Shown here in pieces: positions 35,570-44,483 of a stretch of 52,340 nt of DNA. The DNA is from JBEGQX01 sp041180805 (GTDB lineage Bacteria; Planctomycetota; Planctomycetia; Gemmatales; Gemmataceae), in the NCBI GenBank assembly GCA_041180805.1, contig JBEGQX010000103.1, positions 1-52,340 on the forward strand, given 5' to 3'. Made by a program: the position numbers and the translations under genes. Under the pieces are notes generated by a model. That model had not been told where the DNA came from, ran no database searches, and saw only the letters and a program-made list of their open reading frames with translations. Numbering within the stretch: position 1 is the first letter of the stretch; every line of letters starts with the position of its first letter.

Positions 35570-36273
35570 TATTTAAGTATCAGCCCTGAACAGAAAACAA
35601 TTGCAGCCGTTTCGACTCTTAAAATACTTTCCCCAAGAAGGGTAGGTTGCCACCCTGCTTGCACTGCATTCTGAAATTCCGTTTCCGAAAATCCCCCCTC
35701 AGGCCCGATCAGCACTTTGAATTTTTCACATTTTGGCACTGATGCCAACCTTAACTCCTGATTTCCAGGATGGGCAATCAAGTGAACAGAATTTGAATCC
35801 AAAGGCTGCTTTAAAACATTTGCCAACTCAATTGGATCACCAATTTCCATGAATTTATTTCTGCCACATTGCTTGCTGGCTTCGATAACATGCCTGTGAA
35901 TTTTATCAAGGTTTAACTGCTGGATACGATATTGGGACCTTTCACATACCAACGGAACGAACCGTTTAACTCCAATTTCAACCATTTTTTCGATTAGAAA
36001 GTCCCCTCGGTGAGATTTTGGTAAAGCACATAATGCTGTAACTTCAACCTCCGGTTCTCTGGAAACCAAATTGGCGCTTAAAACATCCAAAGTCACAAGG
36101 TTTTTGCGAATTTCTAAAACTTCAGCTTCATATTCCCAGCCATCTCCTGAAAAAAGGGTAACCCTGGCCCCTTTGGGGACCCTGGAAACCACGGCAAGAT
36201 GGTGAGCTTCAGGCCCCTTGATTTCCTGAATACCTTTTTCCTTGATAGAACTGGCATAGAAACGATCAGCCAT
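35566..36273 (-). CDS. rsmE: 16S rRNA (uracil-1498-N3)-methyltransferase RsmE
   Basis: A 235-residue SPOUT methyltransferase. N-terminal PUA-like domain (EAHHLAVVSRVPKGARVTLF) and the knot domain with ALPKSHRGDFLIEKMVEIGV, the SAM loop LIGPEGGFSETEF and the final LGESILRVETAAI. Modifies U1498 in the ribosomal decoding region. ATG has AGGGAAA upstream. Confidence 0.94.
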   Translation of the reverse strand: MADRFYASSIKEKGIQEIKGPEAHHLAVVSRVPKGARVTLFSGDGWEYEAEVLEIRKNLVTLDVLSANLVSREPEVEVTALCALPKSHRGDFLIEKMVEIGVKRFVPLVCERSQYRIQQLNLDKIHRHVIEASKQCGRNKFMEIGDPIELANVLKQPLDSNSVHLIAHPGNQELRLASVPKCEKFKVLIGPEGGFSETEFQNAVQAGWQPTLLGESILRVETAAIVFCSGLILKY

Positions 36274-36338
36274 AATTGTTATTTCCCTGCGGAATCAACT
36301 TGGTTATTTGGTAATTATACTTCAAATTGAGGATTGCC

Positions 36339-37016
36339 GTGGCAAACCAACAAGCAACCCTTGGAAACCTGCACCTGGCCAGAAAGCAATTGGACGAACT
36401 GGACGCATTGGTTCAAAAAATGCTGAACTTACCAGAGGCAGCGCCTGGCAACAGCTCGGATGAAGCCTCTTTAGCAAGTCAGGGAATTTACAATCCACTT
36501 GAATCTCCTTGGGCTTCAATGACTGAGAAGAATGAAGCCTTGTCACAAAAGGAAAAAAGCCCAGTCAATTACAAAACCAACGAAAACATTCTGCCTTCCG
36601 ATGAAAACGAGCTAATACCAGAGTCACCCGCTATTCCGGCAACTACCTGGAAGCCATCTTCCCTGACATGGGGCCCATTGGCAGAAGCTTGGGAACAAAA
36701 AAACAAGGGAACGTTGGCGACAAATCCTATTGCAAAACAAGAAGCCCCGCCAATACCACCAAAGGTCTTACTTACCGAAGAAAAGAAACCAACAACTTTT
36801 CCCACCATTTCCGATGAAACTAAGCCCCTAGCCCCAATAACGCCTTCAACACCCAAAATTTCCAAAATCCCCGATCATCAAAAAACTAGCGGTAATGAAA
36901 TGGTTCAGCCTTCCAAGGGTATTTGGATGGATGTCCTTGGTTTCGTTGGAATTATGCTCATGGTATTTGCAGCGGTTTTGTTTTTCACAGGATCTTTTCC
37001 TTGGCCGGCAAAATAA
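36339..37016 (+). CDS. tail-anchored protein of unknown function
   Basis: About 225 residues. A short N-terminal helix (ARKQLDELDALVQKML) is followed by a long disordered-looking region rich in Pro, Ser, Glu and Lys, and one membrane helix at the C-terminus (DVLGFVGIMLMVFAAVLFF). GTG start at 36339 has GAGG six bases before it, better than the TTG four codons upstream. No recognised domain. Heads a same-strand group with the next two membrane genes. Confidence 0.65.
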   Translation: MANQQATLGNLHLARKQLDELDALVQKMLNLPEAAPGNSSDEASLASQGIYNPLESPWASMTEKNEALSQKEKSPVNYKTNENILPSDENELIPESPAIPATTWKPSSLTWGPLAEAWEQKNKGTLATNPIAKQEAPPIPPKVLLTEEKKPTTFPTISDETKPLAPITPSTPKISKIPDHQKTSGNEMVQPSKGIWMDVLGFVGIMLMVFAAVLFFTGSFPWPAK

Positions 37017-37071
37017 TATCGTGTATCTTGACTTCTAATTATTCAAGATACTTCGCTAGAAACATGGGCTG

Positions 37072-37650
37072 ATGAGTTCCACGACATCCATTCCCGAAGA
37101 TAGCAATACAGAACTCTCTTACGAGCCGGGATTATTTGGAGCTATTCTAAGCTTTCTTATTCCGGGTCTTGGGCAGATTTCTCAGGGCAGGATCGCCAAG
37201 GGCCTTCTTTTTTTCTTATGCATCAACATTTTTTTTTATTACGGTCAATTTCTCGGACAATGGAAAAACGTTTATTTGCCACGCGCCAAGAACCTTCCCG
37301 TCATGGAACTAAAACCAATGGGATTCTCTATAAGGATTCCCAACTGCCTTAGTTACAGAATGCAATACGGAGCCCAATTTTGGGTTGGAGCCTCTGCTTG
37401 GCCCGCAATTTACCAATGGTCCAAGTATGATGAGGACGAGGATTGCCCTGCAGATCCGATTCTTGGTAAATACCAAAGAACCCCTCCCGAAACAGAACTT
37501 AACCTACTTCAAAACCGAAGTGACCGGGCTTGGGATTTGGGATGGGTCTACACGGTAATAGCCGGTCTGCTAAATATTATGGTTATTTATGACGCCTTTG
37601 CCGGGCCGGTTCCGGCTCAAAAAAACAAAGACACGCGAAATAAAGGATGA
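37072..37650 (+). CDS. membrane protein, probably DUF6677 family
   Basis: A 192-residue protein with two hydrophobic segments near the N-terminus (about 17-56, containing FLIPGLGQISQGRIAKGLLFF) and one near the C-terminus, with a hydrophilic middle. The IPGLGQ...GR..KG phrase is that of small TM2-like domains and of the planctomycete DUF6677 family. The stop overlaps the next gene as ATGA. Function unknown. Confidence 0.7.
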   Translation: MSSTTSIPEDSNTELSYEPGLFGAILSFLIPGLGQISQGRIAKGLLFFLCINIFFYYGQFLGQWKNVYLPRAKNLPVMELKPMGFSIRIPNCLSYRMQYGAQFWVGASAWPAIYQWSKYDEDEDCPADPILGKYQRTPPETELNLLQNRSDRAWDLGWVYTVIAGLLNIMVIYDAFAGPVPAQKNKDTRNKG

Positions 37651-37856
37651 TTCCCATGAATGAATTCATCTTCTTATCCGCTGGGTACTACTGGCACCTT
37701 CCAATCTTGATTGTTATGGTTAGCTTGGTTTATAGCGCCACTCGTCATGACGACTGGCCCACCATTGCGCTGGAGGCTTACCGCTGGGGAACAAGAATGA
37801 TTTCGTTTCTTGGAATGATTGGCTTGTTTTTATATATTTCGACGCTTATCCAATAA
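37647..37856 (+). CDS. 69-residue small membrane protein
   Basis: Two hydrophobic segments (about 8-28 and 47-66) joined by a loop with TRHDDWPTIALEAYRWG. It starts within the stop of the upstream DUF6677-like gene (ATGA), or three codons later. A good bidirectional terminator follows at once. The tight coupling suggests that it works with its neighbour. Confidence 0.7.
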   Translation: MIPMNEFIFLSAGYYWHLPILIVMVSLVYSATRHDDWPTIALEAYRWGTRMISFLGMIGLFLYISTLIQ

Positions 37857-37883
37857 AAAAAGCGGAGCATAGCCCCGCTTTTT
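37857..37883. terminator. bidirectional terminator
   Basis: AAAAAGCGG pairs with CCGCTTTTT around a nine-base loop; A- and T-runs on both sides make it work for the genes converging from each side. Confidence 0.8.
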
Positions 37884-37899
37884 AAAAAACGAGAAAGCT

Positions 37900-38508
37900 T
37901 TATTTGGCAACAAAGCCTTCTCCAGAATCCTCAACAAAACTTATGGATGCTCTTTCACCGGATCCGAGCATCACTCGTTTATTCTTTTGAATAACCTTAC
38001 CTGAAGCCAAGCCTTCCATTCGAATTTCAAATACTTTAGATTTACCCTCGGGTATGTCGCCAGCGGGTACGATTGCAATACCATGCTTTACATCAACATT
38101 TTGACCATTCACTTTTAATGACGCCTGTTCAGGAACCTCGATCAGCAATCTTCCTCCGTTGCCCCGGGAAGTCTTCGGGGTTGGCAACAAATCAAGCTGC
38201 GGGGGAACCATTTCTTGAAGGGTAGGTTTCTGTGGGGGAACCCTTGGAATGGCACCGGGGGGCGTTGAATAAACTGGATCTTTCAAATATGGCCCATAAT
38301 AATTTCCATAACAGGTTCCAAAGTAGGAATAACCAAAACCAGTTTCATAGTATGGGCCATAATTAAATGAAGCCCCATACCCACCGCCATACACACCATG
38401 ACCGTAAACATATCCCCCCGACTCATTCACAGCATAGTGCTTTCTCAAATGCCAATGGGGATTTTCAGAAGCTCCACCTAACAAACCAACAAGCAGGATG
38501 CTGTACAT
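37900..38508 (-). CDS. secreted TIGR03000-domain protein
   Basis: About 202 residues. The frame extends to 38589, but the Met at 38508 opens a short signal peptide (MYSILLVGLLGGAS). The middle (about 30-80) is rich in Gly and Tyr (GYVYGHGVYGGGYGA); a Pro-rich linker follows; the C-terminal ~75 residues (LLIEVPEQASLKVNGQNV through SGERASISFVEDSG) match the TIGR03000 pattern found in planctomycetes. Likely exported; function unknown. Confidence 0.75.
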   Translation of the reverse strand: MYSILLVGLLGGASENPHWHLRKHYAVNESGGYVYGHGVYGGGYGASFNYGPYYETGFGYSYFGTCYGNYYGPYLKDPVYSTPPGAIPRVPPQKPTLQEMVPPQLDLLPTPKTSRGNGGRLLIEVPEQASLKVNGQNVDVKHGIAIVPAGDIPEGKSKVFEIRMEGLASGKVIQKNKRVMLGSGERASISFVEDSGEGFVAK

Positions 38509-38689
38509 TTTCAAAAACCTTAGGTTAAGAAACCGCGTATGAGTCCAAATAAAAAAGCCTGGGCCCAAATCAATCCTTCCCGCTAGCAAAAGGATTGCAA
38601 GAAAAAGCCAATACCTACAAACTTTTCCAAGACAGGTTTATGGGTTATCATCATAACAACCGATATATTCCTAACTTACCGGAAAAATC

Positions 38690-39847
38690 ATGCTGCCAAT
38701 TTACTTGGATTACAATGCCACAACGCCCATCGATCCAAAGGTCGGGAAAAAAATCATCCATTATCTGAATTCTGATTTTGGAAACCCTTCAAGTACCCAT
38801 TTTTATGGCAAAAAAGCAAAAGAAGCCATCGAAACAGCCCGCTTGCAGGTAGCCAAACTGATCAACGCTCAACCCGAAGAAATTATTTTTACATCCGGGG
38901 GCACCGAGGCAAGCAATCAAGCGATTTTAGGGACTCTAATCCAGCAAATAGCGGGTTTTTGGAACACATTATTTCGCAAAAAAGGCCATATGATCATTAG
39001 CGCCATTGAACACCCCGCAACATCCAAAGCTGCGGCTTTTGCAACCAAACTTGGTTTCTCGATAAGCATTGCCAGGGTGGATGGCATGGGTGTCGTAAAC
39101 CCGGATGAAGTGAAAAAACTTATACGCAAGGATACCCGGCTTATCAGTATCATGCATTCCAACAACGAAGTTGGAACCCTTCAGCCGATTGCAGAAATTT
39201 CAAGTATCGCCAACAACACAGGAATAACATTCCACACGGATGCAGCCCAATCGACCGGAAAAGTTCCAATTGATGTAAAACAACTTGGAGTAGATTTCCT
39301 GACTATTGCCGGACACAAACTATATGCCCCCAAAGGGGTGGGGGTTCTTTACACCCGAATCGGGTCTCCAGTGCAATCCTGGTTACATGGAGCCGACCAC
39401 GAAAAAGGAAAAAGGGCCGGCACTGAAAATGTTCCTTATATTGCCGGCCTTGGAGTTGCCTCGGAACTTTGCCACCAAAACCTTGATAGCGAACCTTTCC
39501 GCCTTCAAAGTCTTCGCGACAGATTATGGAATCATTTAAAAAACGAACTGGGAGATAAAATTTCCCTGAATGGCCATCCAGAAAAACGGCTCCCCAACAC
39601 CTTAAATATCAGTATTTCCGGTTGCAAAGGATGGGAAATCCTAGAGAAAACCCCAGATGTGGCAGCATCCACCGGTTCAGCATGCCACGAAGGCAAAGTA
39701 AATCATTCCCAAGTTTTATGCGCCATGGGGGCCAGCAAAGATTCCATGGAGGGCGCCCTCAGGCTAACCGTGGGAAGATTTAGCACGGAAGAAGAAATGG
39801 ACAAGGCTGCTTACCTTTTGTCACAGACTGCCAAGTCTCTTTTATAA
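38690..39847 (+). CDS. cysteine desulfurase, NifS/IscS-like
   Basis: A 385-residue PLP enzyme that takes sulfur from cysteine for Fe-S clusters or thio-modifications. Seen: YLDYNATTPIDPKV, SGGTEASNQAI, HSNNEVGTLQPI, PLP lysine in TIAGHKLYAPKG, RAGTENVPYIAG, and the active Cys in STGSACHEGK. No IscU, IscR or tRNA thiolase gene is adjacent, so the destination of the sulfur is not clear. Its stop converges on the ABC permease gene. Confidence 0.93.
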   Translation: MLPIYLDYNATTPIDPKVGKKIIHYLNSDFGNPSSTHFYGKKAKEAIETARLQVAKLINAQPEEIIFTSGGTEASNQAILGTLIQQIAGFWNTLFRKKGHMIISAIEHPATSKAAAFATKLGFSISIARVDGMGVVNPDEVKKLIRKDTRLISIMHSNNEVGTLQPIAEISSIANNTGITFHTDAAQSTGKVPIDVKQLGVDFLTIAGHKLYAPKGVGVLYTRIGSPVQSWLHGADHEKGKRAGTENVPYIAGLGVASELCHQNLDSEPFRLQSLRDRLWNHLKNELGDKISLNGHPEKRLPNTLNISISGCKGWEILEKTPDVAASTGSACHEGKVNHSQVLCAMGASKDSMEGALRLTVGRFSTEEEMDKAAYLLSQTAKSLL

Positions 39848-39849
39848 AC

Positions 39850-41571
39850 CTAAAACTCTATTTCCTTCAAATGCCTTACACCCACAGTCATCGGAATCAT
39901 CCCTGTCAAAAATGACAGAATACAGCCAACCAAAAAACTGCTAAGGGAAATGGTGATACCCCAAAACCCCGGAGACATCAAAGTTTGGGTGGAATGGTTC
40001 AAATGCCAGATTCCACCAAGAAGCCCAGCCAAAACGATGAGTGCAAACAAAGAAAGCACCAGATTCACCGTCCCGCCAAAACCTGCGGCTATTCTTGCCG
40101 GATCGGTCTCGCGGAAATTTGGTAAATAACCACCCATGCCCACCCCCAGTCCGCATATTGCGAAGCCAAGAGAAATTGTGGTGAAAACATGAATAAAAAA
40201 GTAATCCATCGGCATACGAAGCATAATGTCACTGAAAATCACCAGTGCAACCGCAATCGGAGTGGTGCTCCAGAATGCAAAATGAAATTTGGACCAAAGT
40301 ATAGAATCCCTGCTTAACGGCATCAAACCAAGGATCCAGAAGTTTCTGCCTTCAAGACTTATCATGGGAAATACAAACCTGCCCACATAAGTACATTGAA
40401 GGAGAGATACCGCAAAGAGATTTAAAAAACTTACGCCGTTCTGAAAGGGCCAGGTAACATCACCACGAAAAGATCTTCGCACACTGCCAAAATAAAGGAA
40501 CAGTAAAAACCCAAACACGAGCACCTGAGCCCATTGCCTGGGTTCCCTTCGAAAGGCTCGAAGGTCTTTGATCCAAAGTGCTCTTCTTTCAGGGCCAAGA
40601 AAGGCGAGAGCTCTTTCAAAAAACTTATCCACAAACGATCTGGATGCTTTTTTTCTGGGTGTATTTCCAAAGCTTACAAGTCGATCAAATGCCTTGCGAT
40701 AGGCAAATATGGCTGTGCCTGCCGCCAGCAAATAAAGGGTCAACCCATTGCACCAAACCAAAGCAAGATTGTAATTGGCTTTTTGAATTTCCCCCCTTCC
40801 TGCGGCCCGTATTCCACGGGATATCCAATGACTTGGCAGTCCACTCCACCTGGAAAACTGAAATTGCCTAAGAGTTGCATCGACAAACTCCCGATCAACC
40901 CCCTCCCTGCGCACCGACTCAAAGAATCTTCCGGTATTCACCATAAACAGGAAAAATACAGTCACCCCAAGAATTCCAAAAAGAACCTTCCTGTTTTTGG
41001 GGAGAAAAAGGGCCAGTAAAAAGCAGCATATCGCCCCCAGCGATCCAGGGATTAAGACGTATCCCACAAAAAAGAATGGCAGGTAAAGGTAAAAAAGAGC
41101 AGGGGAGTTGGCGATAATTCCATATGCAATCAGTATTGGACTGCCAAGAATCACAAAAGCCCAACTCGAGAAACCAATAGCTTCTGCAAACCTGTAGGCA
41201 AATATGCGATCCGGTGGTATGGGCTTGGCCAGCAAAAAAAATGTCTCAGGTGATGTAAACAACCCACCGTAGAGAATCATTCCTGTGGATAAAACCAGAA
41301 GTGCGCCAAGGGAAAAGAACAGTAGGTCAAAAAGCAGACCAACTATGCCACCTCCCAGAGGCAATTTCTGCTCCTTGAGAAAATGAAATCCGCCATAACT
41401 TGCCGAGAACACCAAAACCCAAACAACAAAACTGCAAAAGAGAATGATCCCCGGCCTGACCAGCGAACTCGCCTGTATACTTCGCAAGTTATTGGCGAAC
41501 TCGGCTAATTTCATTTTCAATAGAGCTTTGCCGGTTGAGAAATCTCCCAATTCAGTAGCCTCCTTATTCAT
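39850..41571 (-). CDS. ABC-2 type exporter permease
   Basis: A 573-residue membrane protein with about twelve hydrophobic helices and several basic cytoplasmic loops (including a segment ERRALWIKDLRAFRREPRQW typical of large ABC-2 permeases). It begins inside the stop of the ATPase gene (ATGA) with GGAGGG before the ATG, so the pair is coupled. Substrate unknown. Confidence 0.82.
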   Translation of the reverse strand: MNKEATELGDFSTGKALLKMKLAEFANNLRSIQASSLVRPGIILFCSFVVWVLVFSASYGGFHFLKEQKLPLGGGIVGLLFDLLFFSLGALLVLSTGMILYGGLFTSPETFFLLAKPIPPDRIFAYRFAEAIGFSSWAFVILGSPILIAYGIIANSPALFYLYLPFFFVGYVLIPGSLGAICCFLLALFLPKNRKVLFGILGVTVFFLFMVNTGRFFESVRREGVDREFVDATLRQFQFSRWSGLPSHWISRGIRAAGRGEIQKANYNLALVWCNGLTLYLLAAGTAIFAYRKAFDRLVSFGNTPRKKASRSFVDKFFERALAFLGPERRALWIKDLRAFRREPRQWAQVLVFGFLLFLYFGSVRRSFRGDVTWPFQNGVSFLNLFAVSLLQCTYVGRFVFPMISLEGRNFWILGLMPLSRDSILWSKFHFAFWSTTPIAVALVIFSDIMLRMPMDYFFIHVFTTISLGFAICGLGVGMGGYLPNFRETDPARIAAGFGGTVNLVLSLFALIVLAGLLGGIWHLNHSTQTLMSPGFWGITISLSSFLVGCILSFLTGMIPMTVGVRHLKEIEF

Positions 41572-42350
41572 GAACCGCCCTCCAAATGGGATTCAGAATG
41601 AAGATCAGATTCCTCCTCGGTCATTTTCAGGAACACTTGTTCAAGTGAACCATCCATTTTCAACTGTTCCTTCAAATCCGGTATAGATCCACAGGCGATC
41701 AATTTACCTTGAAAAATTATTCCGATCCTGTCCGCAACTTCCTCCACTACATCCAGGGAATGGGAGGAAAGAAATATCGCTTTCCCCATGTCAGCCTGCT
41801 GCCGAAGCACATCTTTTAATTGTCTGACACTTTTTGGATCCAAACCCACCGTGGGTTCATCCACAACCAGAACATCTGGATCATGCAACAAGGCAGAAGC
41901 AAAGACGGTTCTTTGCCTCATCCCATGGGAATATCGCTCTGTCAAATCATCTAAAAACTTCTCCAGGCGAAATACCTTGGTAACCTCTTCAATTTTCAGG
42001 GCAGTTTGCTCACGCTTCATCCCATAGATATCCCCAATGAATTCAAGAAATTCCCGGCCGGTAAGTTTCTCGTAAAGAAATGGCAAGTCTGGAACATAAC
42101 TTAAATGACGCCTGGCATCTTCCCCCCGAATCCGCATATCAAGCCCGCAGATTTTTACAGAACCAGAATCAGGAAAGAGCAAACCGCAAAGCATCTTAAT
42201 GGTTGTGGTTTTCCCAGCCCCATTAGGCCCCAAAAACGCAAACAATTCCCCAGCGCGAATCTGCAGACTCATACAATCCACAGCAAGTTTTTGACCGTAA
42301 GTCTTTGAAACATCAATCACTTCGATGGCAAATGGACTTTGCTCATTCAT
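41568..42350 (-). CDS. ABC-2 type exporter ATPase
   Basis: About 260 residues. Walker A GPNGAGKTTTIKM, signature YSHGMRQRTVFASAL, Walker B VLVVDEPTVGLDP and switch His in LSSHSLDVVEE. The frame extends upstream to 42452, but the ATG at 42350, with GGGGA seven bases before it, marks the true start, only 14 bases from the end of the previous gene. Family of ABC exporters of drugs, lipids or peptides. Confidence 0.93.
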   Translation of the reverse strand: MNEQSPFAIEVIDVSKTYGQKLAVDCMSLQIRAGELFAFLGPNGAGKTTTIKMLCGLLFPDSGSVKICGLDMRIRGEDARRHLSYVPDLPFLYEKLTGREFLEFIGDIYGMKREQTALKIEEVTKVFRLEKFLDDLTERYSHGMRQRTVFASALLHDPDVLVVDEPTVGLDPKSVRQLKDVLRQQADMGKAIFLSSHSLDVVEEVADRIGIIFQGKLIACGSIPDLKEQLKMDGSLEQVFLKMTEEESDLHSESHLEGGS

Positions 42351-42364
42351 TCTTGTTCCCCAGT

Positions 42365-43282
42365 TTAGTTGCTTCGGGTGATATCCCACTCCATGCCATC
42401 CGCAAAAGTAAGCTTCTGCCGAACCACCATTCCATTTCGGCTTCCAACCCACAACCTGGCATCTAGATCAGAAGATGAATACTCAACCACATGACAGGGC
42501 ATGGGCTTGCCAGACCATTTCATTTCTTCAGTTCCATCCAAAACCCTGGCAACAACGCTGCCAACCCCGTTTTGACCGGTCCCACCGGTTAGCACCGAGG
42601 ACATGGCAAGACTTAAAGGGTCAAAAAACGGTTGCTTCCAAGTTCTCCCCGGGAACAGCCCAAGAATTCTATGAACGGGTTGGAAAGGCTGAAACACACC
42701 ACCCCCGGGAGGCGCTGAAATTGCCTCCAGGCCAAATTCCCTCTCACCTTGTGGACTTTCCAAGGATACCTTCGGGGTAAACAAACCACTTTTAACTTCG
42801 CCTTCGATTTTAAACTGAAAAGGAAAATCTACACCTTTTAAAGACTCAACTTTAATAGTAGCGGCAGCAGAGACTAAATCCCCATCACGCAAGACCTTGT
42901 ATTCCCCTTTCAGCAACCTTATGCCTAACAAGTCTTTTTTCGCCTCCTGGATATTCAATGGCCTGTATTCCGCCCATAAAACAAACTCATCTTCCTGGTT
43001 ACCAACCAAATCCACACCAGACCTCAGTTGAAAGACATTTTTTCCATTCACTTTCACATTCCAAACCACTGCGGGTCTTACATTGCCTGCTTCGTCCGCC
43101 AGGTCGATAGTGAAGGGGGGTGGTTGCCCAGGGCTAAGGCGAGGCCACACTTCCTGCAAAAACAACAAACTATTCACCATCAAGCATGATGAGACTATCA
43201 AGCAACTTGCATACCATGGAGGCATTCCCGCCACACCTTTCACATCTTTTTGAATCTTAAAAAGTATTGGCTTTAAAACCAT
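42365..43282 (-). CDS. unrecognised membrane-anchored or secreted protein
   Basis: About 305 residues. The open frame runs back to 43459, into the ald gene, but a start near 43282 (or 43222) fits the divergent layout. An N-terminal hydrophobic segment (YASCLIVSSCLMVNSLLF) acts as signal or anchor. The rest looks beta-rich, with a C-terminal part ending RLWVGSRNGMVVRQ-like, similar in style to lipoprotein-carrier folds. It is the first gene before the ABC-2 pair, 14 bases upstream, and may serve with it. Confidence 0.6.
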   Translation of the reverse strand: MVLKPILFKIQKDVKGVAGMPPWYASCLIVSSCLMVNSLLFLQEVWPRLSPGQPPPFTIDLADEAGNVRPAVVWNVKVNGKNVFQLRSGVDLVGNQEDEFVLWAEYRPLNIQEAKKDLLGIRLLKGEYKVLRDGDLVSAAATIKVESLKGVDFPFQFKIEGEVKSGLFTPKVSLESPQGEREFGLEAISAPPGGGVFQPFQPVHRILGLFPGRTWKQPFFDPLSLAMSSVLTGGTGQNGVGSVVARVLDGTEEMKWSGKPMPCHVVEYSSSDLDARLWVGSRNGMVVRQKLTFADGMEWDITRSN

Positions 43283-43349
43283 CTTGGTTACGATACCATC
43301 ACATTCATAAGGATAACGGAACCGACAACTCCACTCATGGAAATTCCAA

Positions 43350-44477
43350 ATGACTGCGCGAATATGCAATGTGGGCGTTCCCAAAGAGATCAAAAACCAC
43401 GAATACCGTGTCGGACTGACTCCTGTTGGGGTTGAAGAATTAATTCGATCAGGCCACAAGGTAAGGATTGAGGCCGGAGCCGGGCTTGGAAGTGGAATAG
43501 CAGATGAAGATTACGCCAGGCACGGGGCAACCATCACCACAACGGCTCATGAAATTTGGATTCAAAGCGACCTTATCATTAAAGTGAAGGAACCTTTACC
43601 AGAAGAATGGCCATTAATGAGGCCTGGGCAAACGATTTTCACTTACTTTCATTTTGCAGCGGACAAGAATCTGACCGAAGCCGTTCTTCATAGTGGCACA
43701 TCTGCTGTCGCTTACGAAACTATCCGGGACAAAAATGGACAACTTCCCCTTCTAACGCCAATGAGTGAAGTTGCGGGAAGAATGAGTATTCAGGAAGGAG
43801 CCAAATATCTGGAAAGGCCGTTCGACGGACGCGGTATCCTTCTGGGTGGTGTCCCAGGTGTGGCACCAGCGCACGTGGTCGTTTTAGGAGCAGGAGTCGT
43901 AGGGGCGAATGCTGCAAAGGTCGCAGCAGGACTTGGCGCCCGGGTCACTTTGCTGGATATCAACCTGGAAAGACTTAGATATTTAGACGATGTGATGGAA
44001 AGCAATGTGACCACCTTATTCAGCGACAGACACAGCGTTCTTTCCAGCTTAGCATCGGCAGACTTAGTCATCGGCGCTGTTTTAATTCCCGGTGCAAAAG
44101 CACCCCGTTTGGTACGAAAAGAAGATTTGAAACTGATGCTTCCAAGGGCGGTAATTATCGATGTTGCAATAGACCAGGGCGGATGCATAGAAACTTCCAA
44201 ACCAACCACGCATCAGCACCCAACTTTTATTGTTGATGATATCGTGCATTACTGTGTAACAAATATGCCCGGTGCGGTCGGGCGAACCAGCACTTTTGCA
44301 CTTACGAATGTCACCTTGCCTTATGCCATTCAACTCGCGAATGAACCGATTTTGAATTGCGCGCGCCGATTACCCGCTATAGCCCATGGTTTAAACATCC
44401 ACAAGGGGCTGATCACAAACAAAGCCGTTGCAGAAACATTCGGTTTGGAATGTGTATCTTTGGAATCATTAGGGTAA
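43350..44477 (+). CDS. ald: alanine dehydrogenase
   Basis: A 375-residue NAD enzyme converting alanine to pyruvate and ammonia. Seen: VGVPKEIKNHEYRVGLTP, substrate-site KVKEPLPEEWPLM, YFHFAADKNLT, EVAGRMSIQEGAKYLE, Rossmann motif VVLGAGVVGANAAKVA, and VDIVHYCVTNMPGAV-like closing block. ATG has GGAA upstream. Confidence 0.95.
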   Translation: MTARICNVGVPKEIKNHEYRVGLTPVGVEELIRSGHKVRIEAGAGLGSGIADEDYARHGATITTTAHEIWIQSDLIIKVKEPLPEEWPLMRPGQTIFTYFHFAADKNLTEAVLHSGTSAVAYETIRDKNGQLPLLTPMSEVAGRMSIQEGAKYLERPFDGRGILLGGVPGVAPAHVVVLGAGVVGANAAKVAAGLGARVTLLDINLERLRYLDDVMESNVTTLFSDRHSVLSSLASADLVIGAVLIPGAKAPRLVRKEDLKLMLPRAVIIDVAIDQGGCIETSKPTTHQHPTFIVDDIVHYCVTNMPGAVGRTSTFALTNVTLPYAIQLANEPILNCARRLPAIAHGLNIHKGLITNKAVAETFGLECVSLESLG

Positions 44478-44483
44478 CCAAAC

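Noticed and set aside
38644..38657. Short inverted repeat GTTAT/ATAAC before the cysteine desulfurase gene
   Set aside because: Only five base pairs with a four-base gap; too short to claim as an operator, although a TATATT lies just after it.
40534..41019. 161-codon plus-strand frame
   Set aside because: Shadow of the ABC-2 permease; Ser/Lys/Pro-rich low-complexity translation without motifs.
42365..43459. Full-length reading of the minus-strand frame to 43459
   Set aside because: The first ~59 codons overlap the start of ald, and the translation there has no signal-like or domain-like character; a start near 43282 or 43222 is more plausible.
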